DNA of 64,000 nt from positions 937,501-1,001,500 of the forward strand of contig NZ_CP127173.1 of assembly GCF_030264295.1 (NCBI RefSeq), written 5' to 3'. Made by a program: the position numbers and the translations under genes. Of the stretch, positions 25,730 to 34,180 are shown piece by piece. How positions within the stretch are numbered: the stretch's first letter is position 1; every line of letters starts with the position of its first letter. The notes under the pieces were generated by a model. The model was not told the DNA's origin, searched no databases, and was given only the letters and a program-made list of their open reading frames with translations. The stretch comes from Amycolatopsis nalaikhensis. Lineage in GTDB: Bacteria > Actinomycetota > Actinomycetes > Mycobacteriales > Pseudonocardiaceae.

Positions 25730-27782
25730 GTGCGGGTGAGGGCGGCAAGCAGCCCCGACAAAGCCGGGACGGGCCGGTACTGCCAGACGGTCCGGGTCCG
25801 GCGAGCGAGACGGAAAGGTATACGTGCAGGAACCAGCGAGTAACGCCTCTCAAGCGGCCCACCAGCTCAAATCTGGCGGATATGGGCTGGCTTGCGGTGC
25901 GCACCCCGGGTGCTGCCTGGGGAACTCCCGACCCGGTCTACCTATGATCGGAGGGAGGCTGCGGGGAAGGTCTACGGCGTACCCGCGGCGATGCCGCAGG
26001 GGCAGGAGCTGGGTGCCTATTCCGTCGATCGGTCAGGCAGTGAACGTGGGAACCACCGCGTGTCGCTCCCGGACCCGGCCGGCCAGGTCGGGACCGGGAT
26101 AGGCGCATCGTCCGCCGAAGGCGCGTGGTGGGGCGGAGGCTCCGTAGTAGTCCGAGGACGGGAAAGCCGTCTGCATGGCGAAGGGGGCCAGCAAGCCAGC
26201 AGTACGGATGCTGGAATGCCAGGAGGTCGTTGGTGAACACCGACGCGCTGGAGGCCGCGTTCTTCGACGCGGAACGCCGGGTACTGGAGATCCAGGCCAA
26301 GCTGCACCGTTGGGCGGTCGATGATCCTCATCGCCGGTTCGACGATCTGTACAACCTCGTGGCCGATCCCGCGTTCCTTCTGGTGGCGTGGTTTCGGGTG
26401 CGGAGCAACAAGGGCGCCAGGACCGCTGGTGTGGACGGGATGACCGCCCACGCTGTGCGATTGTGGCAGCAGGATTGCGTTCTGCTGGAACAGGTACGCG
26501 CCGAGTTGAAGGCGCGTGAGTTCCGTCCGATGCCCGTGCGGGCGGTGGATATCCCGAAGACGAAAGGGAAAGTTCGTCGGCTGGGGATTCCGACCGTGCG
26601 GGACAGGGTCGTGCAAGCGGTCCTGAAGCTGGTGCTGGAGCCGATCTTCGAGGCGGACTTTCGCTCGTGTTCCTACGGGTTCCGCCCGAATCGTCGTGCT
26701 CAGGACGCGGTGACCGAGACGTGGCATCTGGCGTCCAACTCGTATGAGTGGATTGTCGAGGGTGACATCGAGGCATGTTTCGATCGGATCGACCACACGG
26801 CCCTGATGGACCGGGTGCGTCACCGGATCGCGGACAAACGCGTCCTGTCCCTGATCAAGGCGTTCCTGAAAGCCGGGATCCTCGGCAAGGATGGCCAGAT
26901 CTGGAGCGGCGACACCGGCACTCCGCAGGGCGGCATCCTCTCGCCGCTGCTGGCCAATGTGGCGCTGTCGGTGCTGGACGAGCATTTCGACCAGTACACG
27001 ATCAGCACCGTGGAGCGAGCGAAACGGCGTCGGCACGGACTCGCCAATTACCGGCTTGTCCGGTACGCGGACGACTTCGTGATCATGGTGTCCGGCAACC
27101 GGGCACAGGCCGAAGCGCTCCTTCCTGAGGTGGCGGAGGTGCTCGCGCCGATGGGTCTACGGCTGTCGGCCGAGAAGACGATGATCACCCACATCGACGA
27201 GGGGCTGGACTTCCTCGGATGGCGCATCCGGCGTCACCGCAAGAGGGGGACAGTCGCGCGCTACGTCTACACCTATCCGTCGAAGAAAGCGCTCCGCGCG
27301 ATCATGACGAAGGTGAAGGTGGCGTGCTTGCAGAACGTGAACGAATCGCTGGCAGACCTGCTGCACCGGCTGAATCCGATGCTGCGGGGCTGGACGGCCT
27401 ACTTCCGGCCCGGAGTGTCCAATGTGACCTTCGAGTACCTGCGTTCCTATGTTTGGCGCCGGGTAATGCGATGGATCCGCAAGAAACACCGCCGGATTAA
27501 CTGGGAGAAGCTGCGACGCCGCTACTGCACCGTGTCCAACGACCGGTGGTGGCCCGCAGACGGCGACGTGATCCTGTTCAACCCAGCGTCGGTGAGCACT
27601 ACCCGTTACCGATACCGGGGAACGAAGATCCCGTCGCCGTGGCCCGCCGGGGCGTGAGATCGCATCGTCACGCGCGGTTTGTGGAGCGCCGGATGCGTTG
27701 AGAGGCGCATGTCCGGTGCGGGAGGCGGCTCGGGGAAACGGACTGGCCGTGAGGCCAGCACCGCGCCCCGAGTCGACCTCAC
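25730..27782 (+). mobile_element. Group II intron 1
   Basis: The proposed 5' end is GTGCGGGTGAG (consensus GUGYG) at 25730, giving about 500 nt of domains I-III before the maturase gene, a usual length. Domain V is clear at about 27684-27719: GAGCGCCGGATGCG, a short loop, and GCGCATGTCCGGTGC. Domain VI follows, with stem GCTCGGGG/CCCCGAG, and the intron ends near CGACCTCAC (AY end). The 5' boundary could instead be GTGCG at 25897. It sits inside the DUF2637 gene. Confidence 0.78.
26233..27657 (+). CDS. ltrA: Group II intron reverse transcriptase/maturase 1
   Basis: 474 residues from GTG 26233 with AGGAGGT 5 nt upstream. Reverse transcriptase blocks appear in order: NKGARTAGVDGMT (RT0/1), RRLGIPTVRDRVVQ (RT2), EGDIEACFDRIDH (RT3), GTPQGGILSPLLANV (RT4), RYADDFVIM catalytic block (RT5) and LDFLGWRI (RT7). 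A maturase X domain with LNPMLRGWTAYFR follows. There is no HNH endonuclease domain. It is encoded in intron domain IV and looks intact. Confidence 0.93.
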   Translation: MNTDALEAAFFDAERRVLEIQAKLHRWAVDDPHRRFDDLYNLVADPAFLLVAWFRVRSNKGARTAGVDGMTAHAVRLWQQDCVLLEQVRAELKAREFRPMPVRAVDIPKTKGKVRRLGIPTVRDRVVQAVLKLVLEPIFEADFRSCSYGFRPNRRAQDAVTETWHLASNSYEWIVEGDIEACFDRIDHTALMDRVRHRIADKRVLSLIKAFLKAGILGKDGQIWSGDTGTPQGGILSPLLANVALSVLDEHFDQYTISTVERAKRRRHGLANYRLVRYADDFVIMVSGNRAQAEALLPEVAEVLAPMGLRLSAEKTMITHIDEGLDFLGWRIRRHRKRGTVARYVYTYPSKKALRAIMTKVKVACLQNVNESLADLLHRLNPMLRGWTAYFRPGVSNVTFEYLRSYVWRRVMRWIRKKHRRINWEKLRRRYCTVSNDRWWPADGDVILFNPASVSTTRYRYRGTKIPSPWPAGA

Positions 27783-28217
27783 CCGGGCCTCGTTCGCGGC
27801 CTGAGCGTGGCGAGTGCCGAGGTAGGTTCGGGACAGCCGCCCCGGCTCTTGTCCGCGGACCCGATCGTTGGCGGCCCGGAGCAGGTCGCAGCCGACCCGG
27901 CAGGCGTGCAGAGCGATAGGCAGGCCGGAGCAGTGATCCGAAGGTCTGATGGGCTCGACGAGGAGCTCGTGGAGCGAGCGCGGCAGGCGGACGCTGCACA
28001 CTGGCGCCACCACCGTCGTCCCATCTCCGCTGAGACGTTGCGGAAGCAGCTTTGGGTCGGGGCGACGACGTCAAGGAATCTCGTGGCGGTGGTGCGACCT
28101 GAGAATGCACCGGCAAGGCGATTGGCCATCCGCGATCTCAACGACACGGAGGACCCGGTGGTTCGTGACGCTCTGCGGGACGACGGTGGCGACTCCCGGC
28201 GGGTGGTCGAGGTCTGA
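27783..28217 (+). pseudogene. DUF2637 gene, 3' part beyond the intron
   Basis: A frame ending at 28217 contains GLDEELVERARQADAAHWRHHRRPISAETLRKQLWVG followed by ATTSRNLVAVVR in pieces. This is the HTH-like tail of Spd/DUF2637-type proteins (LDEELxxRA, RPISAETLR). It continues the gene at 25259 after removal of the intron. The upstream exon is frameshifted, so the product is not made in full. Confidence 0.6.
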
Positions 28218-28327
28218 CGCGCTGAGGTGCGTGGACGGATGATCGGTCACCGGCAGAGGCTTCGCCCCGTGCGCGACGTTAACGCCAGGGAGCGGATTGA
28301 CCCAGCATATGGTCACCCGCGCCCCGG

Positions 28328-29357
28328 TGACCTAGGTGTGCTGCTGCTTCTGGTCGTTGACACCCTGGGATGGGGGTTGGGTCTTCTGTAGCAGCCTCTC
28401 ATACGGGGTCTGGCCGTCCAGGCCGCCGTGCGGGCGGTGGTAGTTGTAGTAGTCCTCCCATTCCTTGAGCTTGTCGTTGAAGGCGCCGATGTCGCCGAGG
28501 ACGACACCGTCGAGCAGCCGATAGAACTCCTCGGCGTCGATGCGGTGCGAACGCTCGACCTTCCCGTTGAGCCGCGGCGTGGCGGGCCTGATGTAGACGT
28601 GCCCGATGCCTTGGTCGAGCAGATGCCAGTGGAACGCGGACTGGAATTCCGCACCGTTGTCAGTCTGGATCTTCTCGACCTGGAACGGCAGCCGGGACAG
28701 CACGTAGTCCAAGAACTGGATCGCGGTCTTCTGATCGGAGCGGGGATAGATCCGCAGGATCCGCAGGCGAGTGCAGTCGTCGATGGCGGTGTACTGGTAG
28801 TACCGCTTCTTCCGGCCGGCGTCGGTGGTGATCGGTTCGACGAACTTGACGTCGATCTGCAACTGGTGGCCGGGGCGCTGCTTCTCATACCGCTTCCACC
28901 GCTGCTGGTGGCGTTTGTAGCGCTGAGACGCCGGCAGCCGGCTCATGCCCAGGCGTTTGAGGATGCGGTAGATCGTGGAGTGGCCGATCTCCTGGTCGTG
29001 ATAGCGGCGCAGGTACATCTCGATCTTCAGCGGGCCGAAGTGGTAGTGCTGGCGCAGGTGGATGATCTTCTCGACCACCTCGGGAGGAGTGATCGTCGGG
29101 CAGTGCAGCGGGGCGCTCGAGCGGTCCTTCAGCCCGTCGATGCCCTCGTCCTCGTAGCGGCGTTTCCACCGGTAGAACACGGTCCGGCTGATGCCGTAGT
29201 AGCGGCAGGTCGCCGCGACGTTGCCGCTGACTTCTTCGGCGTGACGAAGGACGGCCAGGCGCCGGTTTGCACGCCTGACCAGGTCCTTCTCACTCCATAC
29301 TCGCTCAGCCATGGGCCTCCCTTGATCAGGAGCCCAGACTGTCAACAACCTCTGTCA
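28328..29357 (-). mobile_element. IS481-type insertion sequence
   Basis: About 1.03 kb with one transposase gene. The right tip on the minus strand reads TGACAGAGGTTGTTGACAG; the left tip on the plus strand reads TGACCTAGGTG, with a further shared TTGACA-(2)-CTGGG. The ends are imperfect repeats, and no clear target duplication is seen, so the boundaries are approximate. Confidence 0.65.
28332..29312 (-). CDS. IS481 family transposase
   Basis: 326 residues. ATG 29312 follows AGGGAGG. An N-terminal HTH (NVAATCRYYGISRTVFYRWK) and an rve integrase core are present with acidic residues in IDVKF, DNGAEFQSAF and LNGKVERSHR, the DDE pattern. PYERL near the end is typical of IS481/IS3-like single-gene transposases. 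The frame is intact, so the element may be active. Its stop lies only 4 bases inside the left tip. Confidence 0.88.
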   Translation of the reverse strand: MAERVWSEKDLVRRANRRLAVLRHAEEVSGNVAATCRYYGISRTVFYRWKRRYEDEGIDGLKDRSSAPLHCPTITPPEVVEKIIHLRQHYHFGPLKIEMYLRRYHDQEIGHSTIYRILKRLGMSRLPASQRYKRHQQRWKRYEKQRPGHQLQIDVKFVEPITTDAGRKKRYYQYTAIDDCTRLRILRIYPRSDQKTAIQFLDYVLSRLPFQVEKIQTDNGAEFQSAFHWHLLDQGIGHVYIRPATPRLNGKVERSHRIDAEEFYRLLDGVVLGDIGAFNDKLKEWEDYYNYHRPHGGLDGQTPYERLLQKTQPPSQGVNDQKQQHT

Positions 29358-29360
29358 GTT

Positions 29361-30269
29361 TTAGAGCCAAAGTCCCCAACGGGCGAACGGGCTCGCTCCG
29401 GCTGGGTCTGCGATGAACGAGCCGCGATGGAAGTCCTCGACTGCACGATCCGGGTAGCCCGCCTCTTCCATGGCAGTGGCAACGCAGGCGCGAAGGCGAT
29501 CGACGCACAAGTCGACCAGATCCAGTATTTTGCTCGCGGCTTCGACCATGCTGCCGAGGTACGCCTTATCGAGGAGCAGGCATGACTCGCACAGGACGGC
29601 CTTGGCGTCCGGTCCACGACCATGGAGGAACTCGGAGACGGCGCCGTAGAGCACACCGGGACGAAGTGACCGCCCGGCGGCTGACGCACTCCGAAGGTCA
29701 TGGGGCTTGGCGGACTCCACGTGGAAGAACGTGCGGCCGGACCAGAGTCTGGTGTAGTACTCGACGTTCGACTCCCCGGAGCGCCGCCGGTCGCCGGAGT
29801 TGTGGGCGAGGTTGAGTGCCCAGCGCTCGAGTTGGGACCTCGCGATTTGCGCGGCGCCGATCAGCTGGCCCGATGCCAGCAATCTGATGGCGGAGACCAG
29901 GCTGTCGATTCCCCAGTGCAGATGGTCCAGCCACGGCGCTGCCTCCGCGCGGGCCATCCAGACGTCCCGGGAACGCAGCCTTCGCAGTCCGGACTCCAGG
30001 ACGAAAAGCTGGTTGAGGATGATCCTCGAGCGGGCGGTGACTTCCGGGGCGATCAGCCCCACCCGGTCCATCCTCTGGTTGTGCCGGGAGATCAAGGCGG
30101 CGGCGAGCGAGTCACGACCGCGCCGGGCGGCCTGTTCGTAGTCCGGCAACTCGTCGCCCACTGAGCGGCCGTAATGTTCGGCGCGATTTCCTTGCTTGAG
30201 GGCCCGAGGTGAGCCCTGTCTGGTCGTGGCGGCCTGCCTGAGCCGTCGGTTTCGAGTGGACTTGCCCAT
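29361..30269 (-). CDS. Hypothetical helical protein beside the IS481 element
   Basis: 302 residues. ATG 30269 has GGAGG 5 nt upstream. The first 50 residues are basic and probably disordered. The rest is alpha-helical with many Leu/Ala, and has a NVEYYTRLWSGRTFFHVES and SEFLHGRGPDAKAVLCES region reminiscent of DUF5677-like or abortive-infection-type helical proteins, but no family is certain. The stop codon lies 4 bp outside the IS tip, so the natural C-terminus may have been clipped by the insertion. Confidence 0.5.
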   Translation of the reverse strand: MGKSTRNRRLRQAATTRQGSPRALKQGNRAEHYGRSVGDELPDYEQAARRGRDSLAAALISRHNQRMDRVGLIAPEVTARSRIILNQLFVLESGLRRLRSRDVWMARAEAAPWLDHLHWGIDSLVSAIRLLASGQLIGAAQIARSQLERWALNLAHNSGDRRRSGESNVEYYTRLWSGRTFFHVESAKPHDLRSASAAGRSLRPGVLYGAVSEFLHGRGPDAKAVLCESCLLLDKAYLGSMVEAASKILDLVDLCVDRLRACVATAMEEAGYPDRAVEDFHRGSFIADPAGASPFARWGLWL

Positions 30270-31306
30270 GGAGCCTCCGGCGGTTCGCTCGCCGGGATGT
30301 GATCGCGAATGAGGTTGGCTGTGTTACAGCGCGATACTTGGCACCGACGCCCGGAGGTCACCGCGGCGGCTGCGAACAGTCCACAGGCGATCCTGCGGTC
30401 CGGTCGTGCTCGCACCTGAAGTGCGACGACCATCTGTTCGGGGGGCTACTGGGGCGTCGAGATTCCCGCCTGCGCCAGCCTGCCACGGTCAGAGACCACA
30501 GCCGATTCCTCGAACCGCAGGCTGAGTTGGGTGCCCCGTTTAGTTTCGCGGCGAGGTGCTGTCCGGACCATTGACTCGCGGCGGCGAGTACGGCGGAAGC
30601 CGATTACACGGACTCGGCCTTGACCCGAGGTGCGACGCCTGTCGAGTTGTCACGATATCGAGCCATTTTCACGGTCCCGTTGTACTGCTTGGCGATTTCG
30701 TCGGGTCACCAGGCCCGATAAGCGGCGGCGGTGAGCAGGGGTCGAGGGAGTCGCTCGCTGGGTCCGTTCGGTGATCAGAAGCCTGAATGCTCGCGATGAA
30801 CGGATCGAATCCGACGAGAACGAGGCCCAGCACCGACTGGACAGGCCCAGCGTCCAACCCCGATGGGGTTGCGCGGCAACCGTCGAGGCGACCAGTGGCC
30901 GCGGTCAGAGTAGGGAGGGGCACTGTCGGAGCGGCGTTCGAGTCGGTCCTCGTCTGCCCCTGGCTGGAGGTTCAGTGGTGTCGCTCAAACCTCAGCCGAT
31001 CAGATGATCAAAAAGGGATCGAGCAACGCTGCCGGCGTCTATCGAGGTGATGACTTGCCGGTCAGGCAGGTCGAGCCCACGTGACGAGGCTGGACAGAAA
31101 CTGGACAAACTTCCCGTACGCACGTCCGGCGCTGAACGCGCAGCTTAGAAGAATCGTACAATCGTTCGAGAGTGGCCAAGTTCTGGCCAGCGTCGCGTCG
31201 TCCAGCGGTTTACGCAGGTAGACGAGCTGATCGCCGATCAGCGATGGGCACGTGTCGACTGTGCCAAACGGTGTGGGGGCAAGCCTCAAAACAACTAAGT
31301 GTAGCT

Positions 31307-31331
31307 AAATAATCACTTTTCGTGATTATTT
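31307..31331. repeat. Perfect AT-rich inverted repeat
   Basis: AAATAATCAC, TTTTC, GTGATTATTT: 10-bp perfect arms with a 5-nt loop in an otherwise GC-rich region. It could act as a terminator for leftward or rightward transcription or as a binding site. It lies 118 bp before the antitoxin start. Confidence 0.6.
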
Positions 31332-31408
31332 ATAACGAAACAGACTCGCGAGCACGTTGGCCCGGTCGGGTGATGTAACTATGCAGCCCGCCCGCCGATG
31401 TATGTACC

Positions 31409-31420
31409 GTGTACGTACAC
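31409..31420. promoter_or_regulatory. Palindromic operator of the toxin-antitoxin operon
   Basis: GTGTACGTACAC is a perfect 12-bp palindrome 29 bp before the antitoxin ATG, preceded by a further ATGTAC half-site at 31402. Ribbon-helix-helix antitoxins bind such sites, so autoregulation is likely (inference). Confidence 0.6.
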
Positions 31421-31449
31421 CGCAGTCGAGTGTTGAAGGGAGGGGCTTG

Positions 31450-31758
31450 ATGTCAACCGAGGAATCCGCCCAGCGAGCACCACGTGAGGGCAGGCTGAAC
31501 CTGCGTGCCAGTAGCCGGCAGGAGACACTGTTGCGTCAGGCTGCCGCAGCGACCGACCGTTCGGTCACGGACTTCGTTCTCGACTCCGCCGTGACGCAGG
31601 CAGAGCGGGTTCTGGCGGATCGTCGCTGGTTCGTTCTGGACGACGAGCGCTGGCAAGAGTTTGAGCGTCTGCTGGATGTGCCGGTGCACGAGACGCCGAA
31701 GCTGTCCAAGCTGTTCCGTCAGCCATCTCCCTTCTCGGGTTCCGATGGCCAGTCGTGA
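31450..31758 (+). CDS. DUF1778/TacA-type antitoxin
   Basis: 102 residues; GGGAGGGG before ATG 31450. A ribbon-helix-helix start (GRLNLRASSRQETLLRQAAA, then TDRSVTDFVLDSAV) and the C-terminal neutralising tail RWFVLDDERWQEFERLLD with PKLSKLF are the DUF1778 signatures. It binds its own promoter and blocks the partner acetyltransferase. The stop overlaps the toxin start by 14 nt, the usual arrangement. Confidence 0.9.
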   Translation: MSTEESAQRAPREGRLNLRASSRQETLLRQAAAATDRSVTDFVLDSAVTQAERVLADRRWFVLDDERWQEFERLLDVPVHETPKLSKLFRQPSPFSGSDGQS

Positions 31759-32404
31759 TGAAGGGGAGGACGACCACGTCGAGGTCGTCCTCCCGCCACG
31801 GAAGTTGGAGCGCCGGGATAATGCCAACGCTCAGAACTTCCAGAGCGGCGCCGACGAGCTCGACGATTGGTTGGCGAAGTTCGCGTGGGCTAACCAAAAG
31901 GCCAACAATGCAGTGACCTATGTCTCGGTGACGAACAAGGGTCGTGTGGTTGGATATTACGCGATTGTCGTTGCTGGAGTTAGTAAGCAGAATGTTCCGG
32001 GGCAAGTTTCCGGGAAAAACCCTCCGACAGACGTCTCGTGCATTCTGCTGGCGCGTCTCGCTGTTGACTGGGAGTATCAAGGCAGAGGTATCGGTCAGGC
32101 TCTTTTTGCCGATGCGATGAAGAAAACTTTTCAGTTATCTCGGGTTGTTGGTGTGCGCGCAATGCTCATTCATGCGCGAGATGAACAAGCTAGGGATTTC
32201 TACCTCAAGCACGCCGACCTTGTGCAGTCCCCCACTGATCCTTTGCACTTGATGATTTCCATGCATGTGATCGAAGCGGCGCTGGATGAAGCTGGCATAG
32301 TTGTGCCGGATGGTTCTCCGCCTGAGGCTGCGCAGGACGACGAGGACAATATAGACGATGACGACGAGGGTGACGCAGCTGTCGGGCCACTCAAGTCGGC
32401 CTAG
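31745..32404 (+). CDS. TacT-type GNAT acetyltransferase toxin with acidic tail
   Basis: 219 residues from ATG 31745. GNAT motif A appears as LARLAVDWEYQGRGIGQALF, preceded by NFQSGADELDDWL and followed by FYLKHADLVQSP, as in TacT/AtaT toxins that acetylate aminoacyl-tRNA. Typical members are about 165-175 residues. This one has about 40 extra, ending in a run of Asp/Glu (DDEDNIDDDDEGD). The tail could modify antitoxin binding (inference). The codon use is less GC-biased than its neighbours, suggesting recent arrival. Its 3' end overlaps the convergent gene by 14 nt. Confidence 0.87.
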   Translation: MASRDEGEDDHVEVVLPPRKLERRDNANAQNFQSGADELDDWLAKFAWANQKANNAVTYVSVTNKGRVVGYYAIVVAGVSKQNVPGQVSGKNPPTDVSCILLARLAVDWEYQGRGIGQALFADAMKKTFQLSRVVGVRAMLIHARDEQARDFYLKHADLVQSPTDPLHLMISMHVIEAALDEAGIVVPDGSPPEAAQDDEDNIDDDDEGDAAVGPLKSA

Positions 32405-33875
32405 CCTCATTCAAGACGGCTCGCGCCTGAAGTCCCCAGGATTTGGCGGTAAGTGCAGCAAGGTTCGACGGGTTGGTCGACTTAGCGGCAAGGTCAGCCG
32501 GCTGCCAGAGTAGATATTCAACTTCATCTGTGAACGTAGAGATCGCCCCTTCAAGTTGTTGTCGAGCAGAATCAAAGTCGCGGATGCGCAGCAACGCCGA
32601 AATTCTATTTATTAATATTAGCTCTGCTGGCAGATTCTCCTCGGGATGAACGCGGTCGATGACGGATAAAGCTTCTGTAGGGTCTGTTGTAATGAGGCAA
32701 AATCCGAGCATGGAGCGGACATTGTTGAGTCCCGGGTATAGTCGAAGGACTGCCCGTAGAGTCGCTACGGCCTCGGCTGCAAATCCACGCTGTAGCAAGA
32801 AGATCACTTGATGCTCGAGCTGGTCGTGTGTGATGTCACGTACGGACGTCTCGTGATCCAGGGCGAAGGAGGCTCTGGATACGATCGCTTCAACGACTAG
32901 GCCGGTGTGGGAAGGGCGCTGCAATAGAGTTGAAGCGGTTAGGCCAGCCTCGGCTGCTGTGGCTTCGGGATTGCTGGAGAACCTGAGTTCCCAGTAAAGC
33001 GAAGTGCGATGCCATGTGCTGTAGTGAGTCTGAGAAAATCTGTCTACGGTCCAAAGAATAGCCTCGTGCCCGCCGCGAATGTTTAGATCTTCCTCGGTTA
33101 GAGGGTCGTGAGGGTCTGCGTGAAGTTGCCAAGCGACAATGTCGCGGATGCATGCGGTTTGAAGCCATTCGTCGATCTTTGCAGAGAACTGGCCGCGCCA
33201 CAGGGATGGGATCACGCTCAGGAGTTCGTCGTTGGGGGAAATGTGCTCTGACGTGGGAGAATCTATGCATGAAACGGCCAGGTCGAGCCAGTCTTGAACC
33301 GCGGGGACTGGGCTCGATGGCAAGGCTGATTCATTGAAGCGAAAGTGTGCGATCACGAATGATGTGATCATGAGCCGCAGTTTGCGTGCGAGACCCACTC
33401 GCACCAGTGCGTCGGGTGGTAGGCCCAGCTCTCCGATGTGCGCAAGCGCCTTGGTGATGCGCACCATCCGACGAGGGGGGCTCTTAAACGTCCAAGGTGG
33501 CTCGGTGATCTCGTCGACAACCGTGCGCATCAATGCGGCCATCGGCCACTCAGCGCTAGGAAAGGTGTCGGATCCATCAACTTTTAGTAGCGTCTTGGAG
33601 ACGTCGTAAATCTGCGCCTCGAAGCGCGCCTTCCTGTCGGCCTCGAATCGTGCTGCCACAACCTCACACCTGCACGGCGAACCGTTCGGCGGGCTGAGCG
33701 TGTGACCGCTAGCGCTGCAGGCATCGGCGAAGTAGCGTGCACCATCTGCTGCCAGTTCCTCGTCCAAGCTGCCTCCTTGGGTGGCGTCGTCCGCTGCTCT
33801 GCACGGCCTGCTGTATGTGAAGATATCCTCGCTAGCTGCCTTGATGTTACCCTCGTTTCGCATCGGTTCCGACAC
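32391..33875 (-). CDS. Hypothetical TPR-like helical protein
   Basis: About 494 residues from GTG 33875; the in-frame ATG 33863 is equally possible, and neither has a ribosome site. The C-terminal third has tandem helical pairs (GFAAEAVATLRAVLRLYPGL, NNVRSMLGFCLI, ELILINRISALLRI) like tetratricopeptide repeats. Residues 57-72 carry a CxC pair in SPCRCEV, and the N-terminal half is unrecognised. Base composition is lower in GC than the flanks. It converges on the toxin gene. No family assigned. Confidence 0.6.
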   Translation of the reverse strand: MSEPMRNEGNIKAASEDIFTYSRPCRAADDATQGGSLDEELAADGARYFADACSASGHTLSPPNGSPCRCEVVAARFEADRKARFEAQIYDVSKTLLKVDGSDTFPSAEWPMAALMRTVVDEITEPPWTFKSPPRRMVRITKALAHIGELGLPPDALVRVGLARKLRLMITSFVIAHFRFNESALPSSPVPAVQDWLDLAVSCIDSPTSEHISPNDELLSVIPSLWRGQFSAKIDEWLQTACIRDIVAWQLHADPHDPLTEEDLNIRGGHEAILWTVDRFSQTHYSTWHRTSLYWELRFSSNPEATAAEAGLTASTLLQRPSHTGLVVEAIVSRASFALDHETSVRDITHDQLEHQVIFLLQRGFAAEAVATLRAVLRLYPGLNNVRSMLGFCLITTDPTEALSVIDRVHPEENLPAELILINRISALLRIRDFDSARQQLEGAISTFTDEVEYLLWQPADLAAKSTNPSNLAALTAKSWGLQARAVLNEARPT

Positions 33876-34180
33876 TGCGCTAAACGAGTGAAAAGTGTTT
33901 CGTTGCGATAACGGTCAACCACGTGACAAAAAGAGGACATTAGTCCGTAGATGATCACACCTTCTTGGTTGTGACTACTGTGCGGACCTGGTGTTTTGCT
34001 TTTCTGCAACGACTGTGTGGCCCTGTCGGGACGTCTGGTTGGATGGTTGAGACGGACGCCGAGGACCGTGTCACCTCTTCGTCTCATGTTCCCTTCCAAA
34101 TGGTTCGCCGGGTGTCTCTGGAGGGGCTGCCGCTGGTCGCAGCAGTGTTCGCAGCCGAACACATATGCGCGTCCAGATGA
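33876..34180. other. Divergent control region
   Basis: 305 bp between the leftward TPR-like gene and the rightward GNAT-PIN gene. No convincing frame. It is more AT-rich than the surroundings and probably holds both promoters. Confidence 0.4.

Larger units (their letters stand above)
30270..31449. other. 1.2-kb stretch without a convincing gene
   Basis: Frames of 60-90 residues exist on both strands but lack ribosome sites and protein-like composition. The last 160 bp hold the control region of the toxin-antitoxin pair. Parts may be decayed genes; one plus frame near 30900-31000 (ESVLVCPWLEVQW) looks like a relic. Confidence 0.4.
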
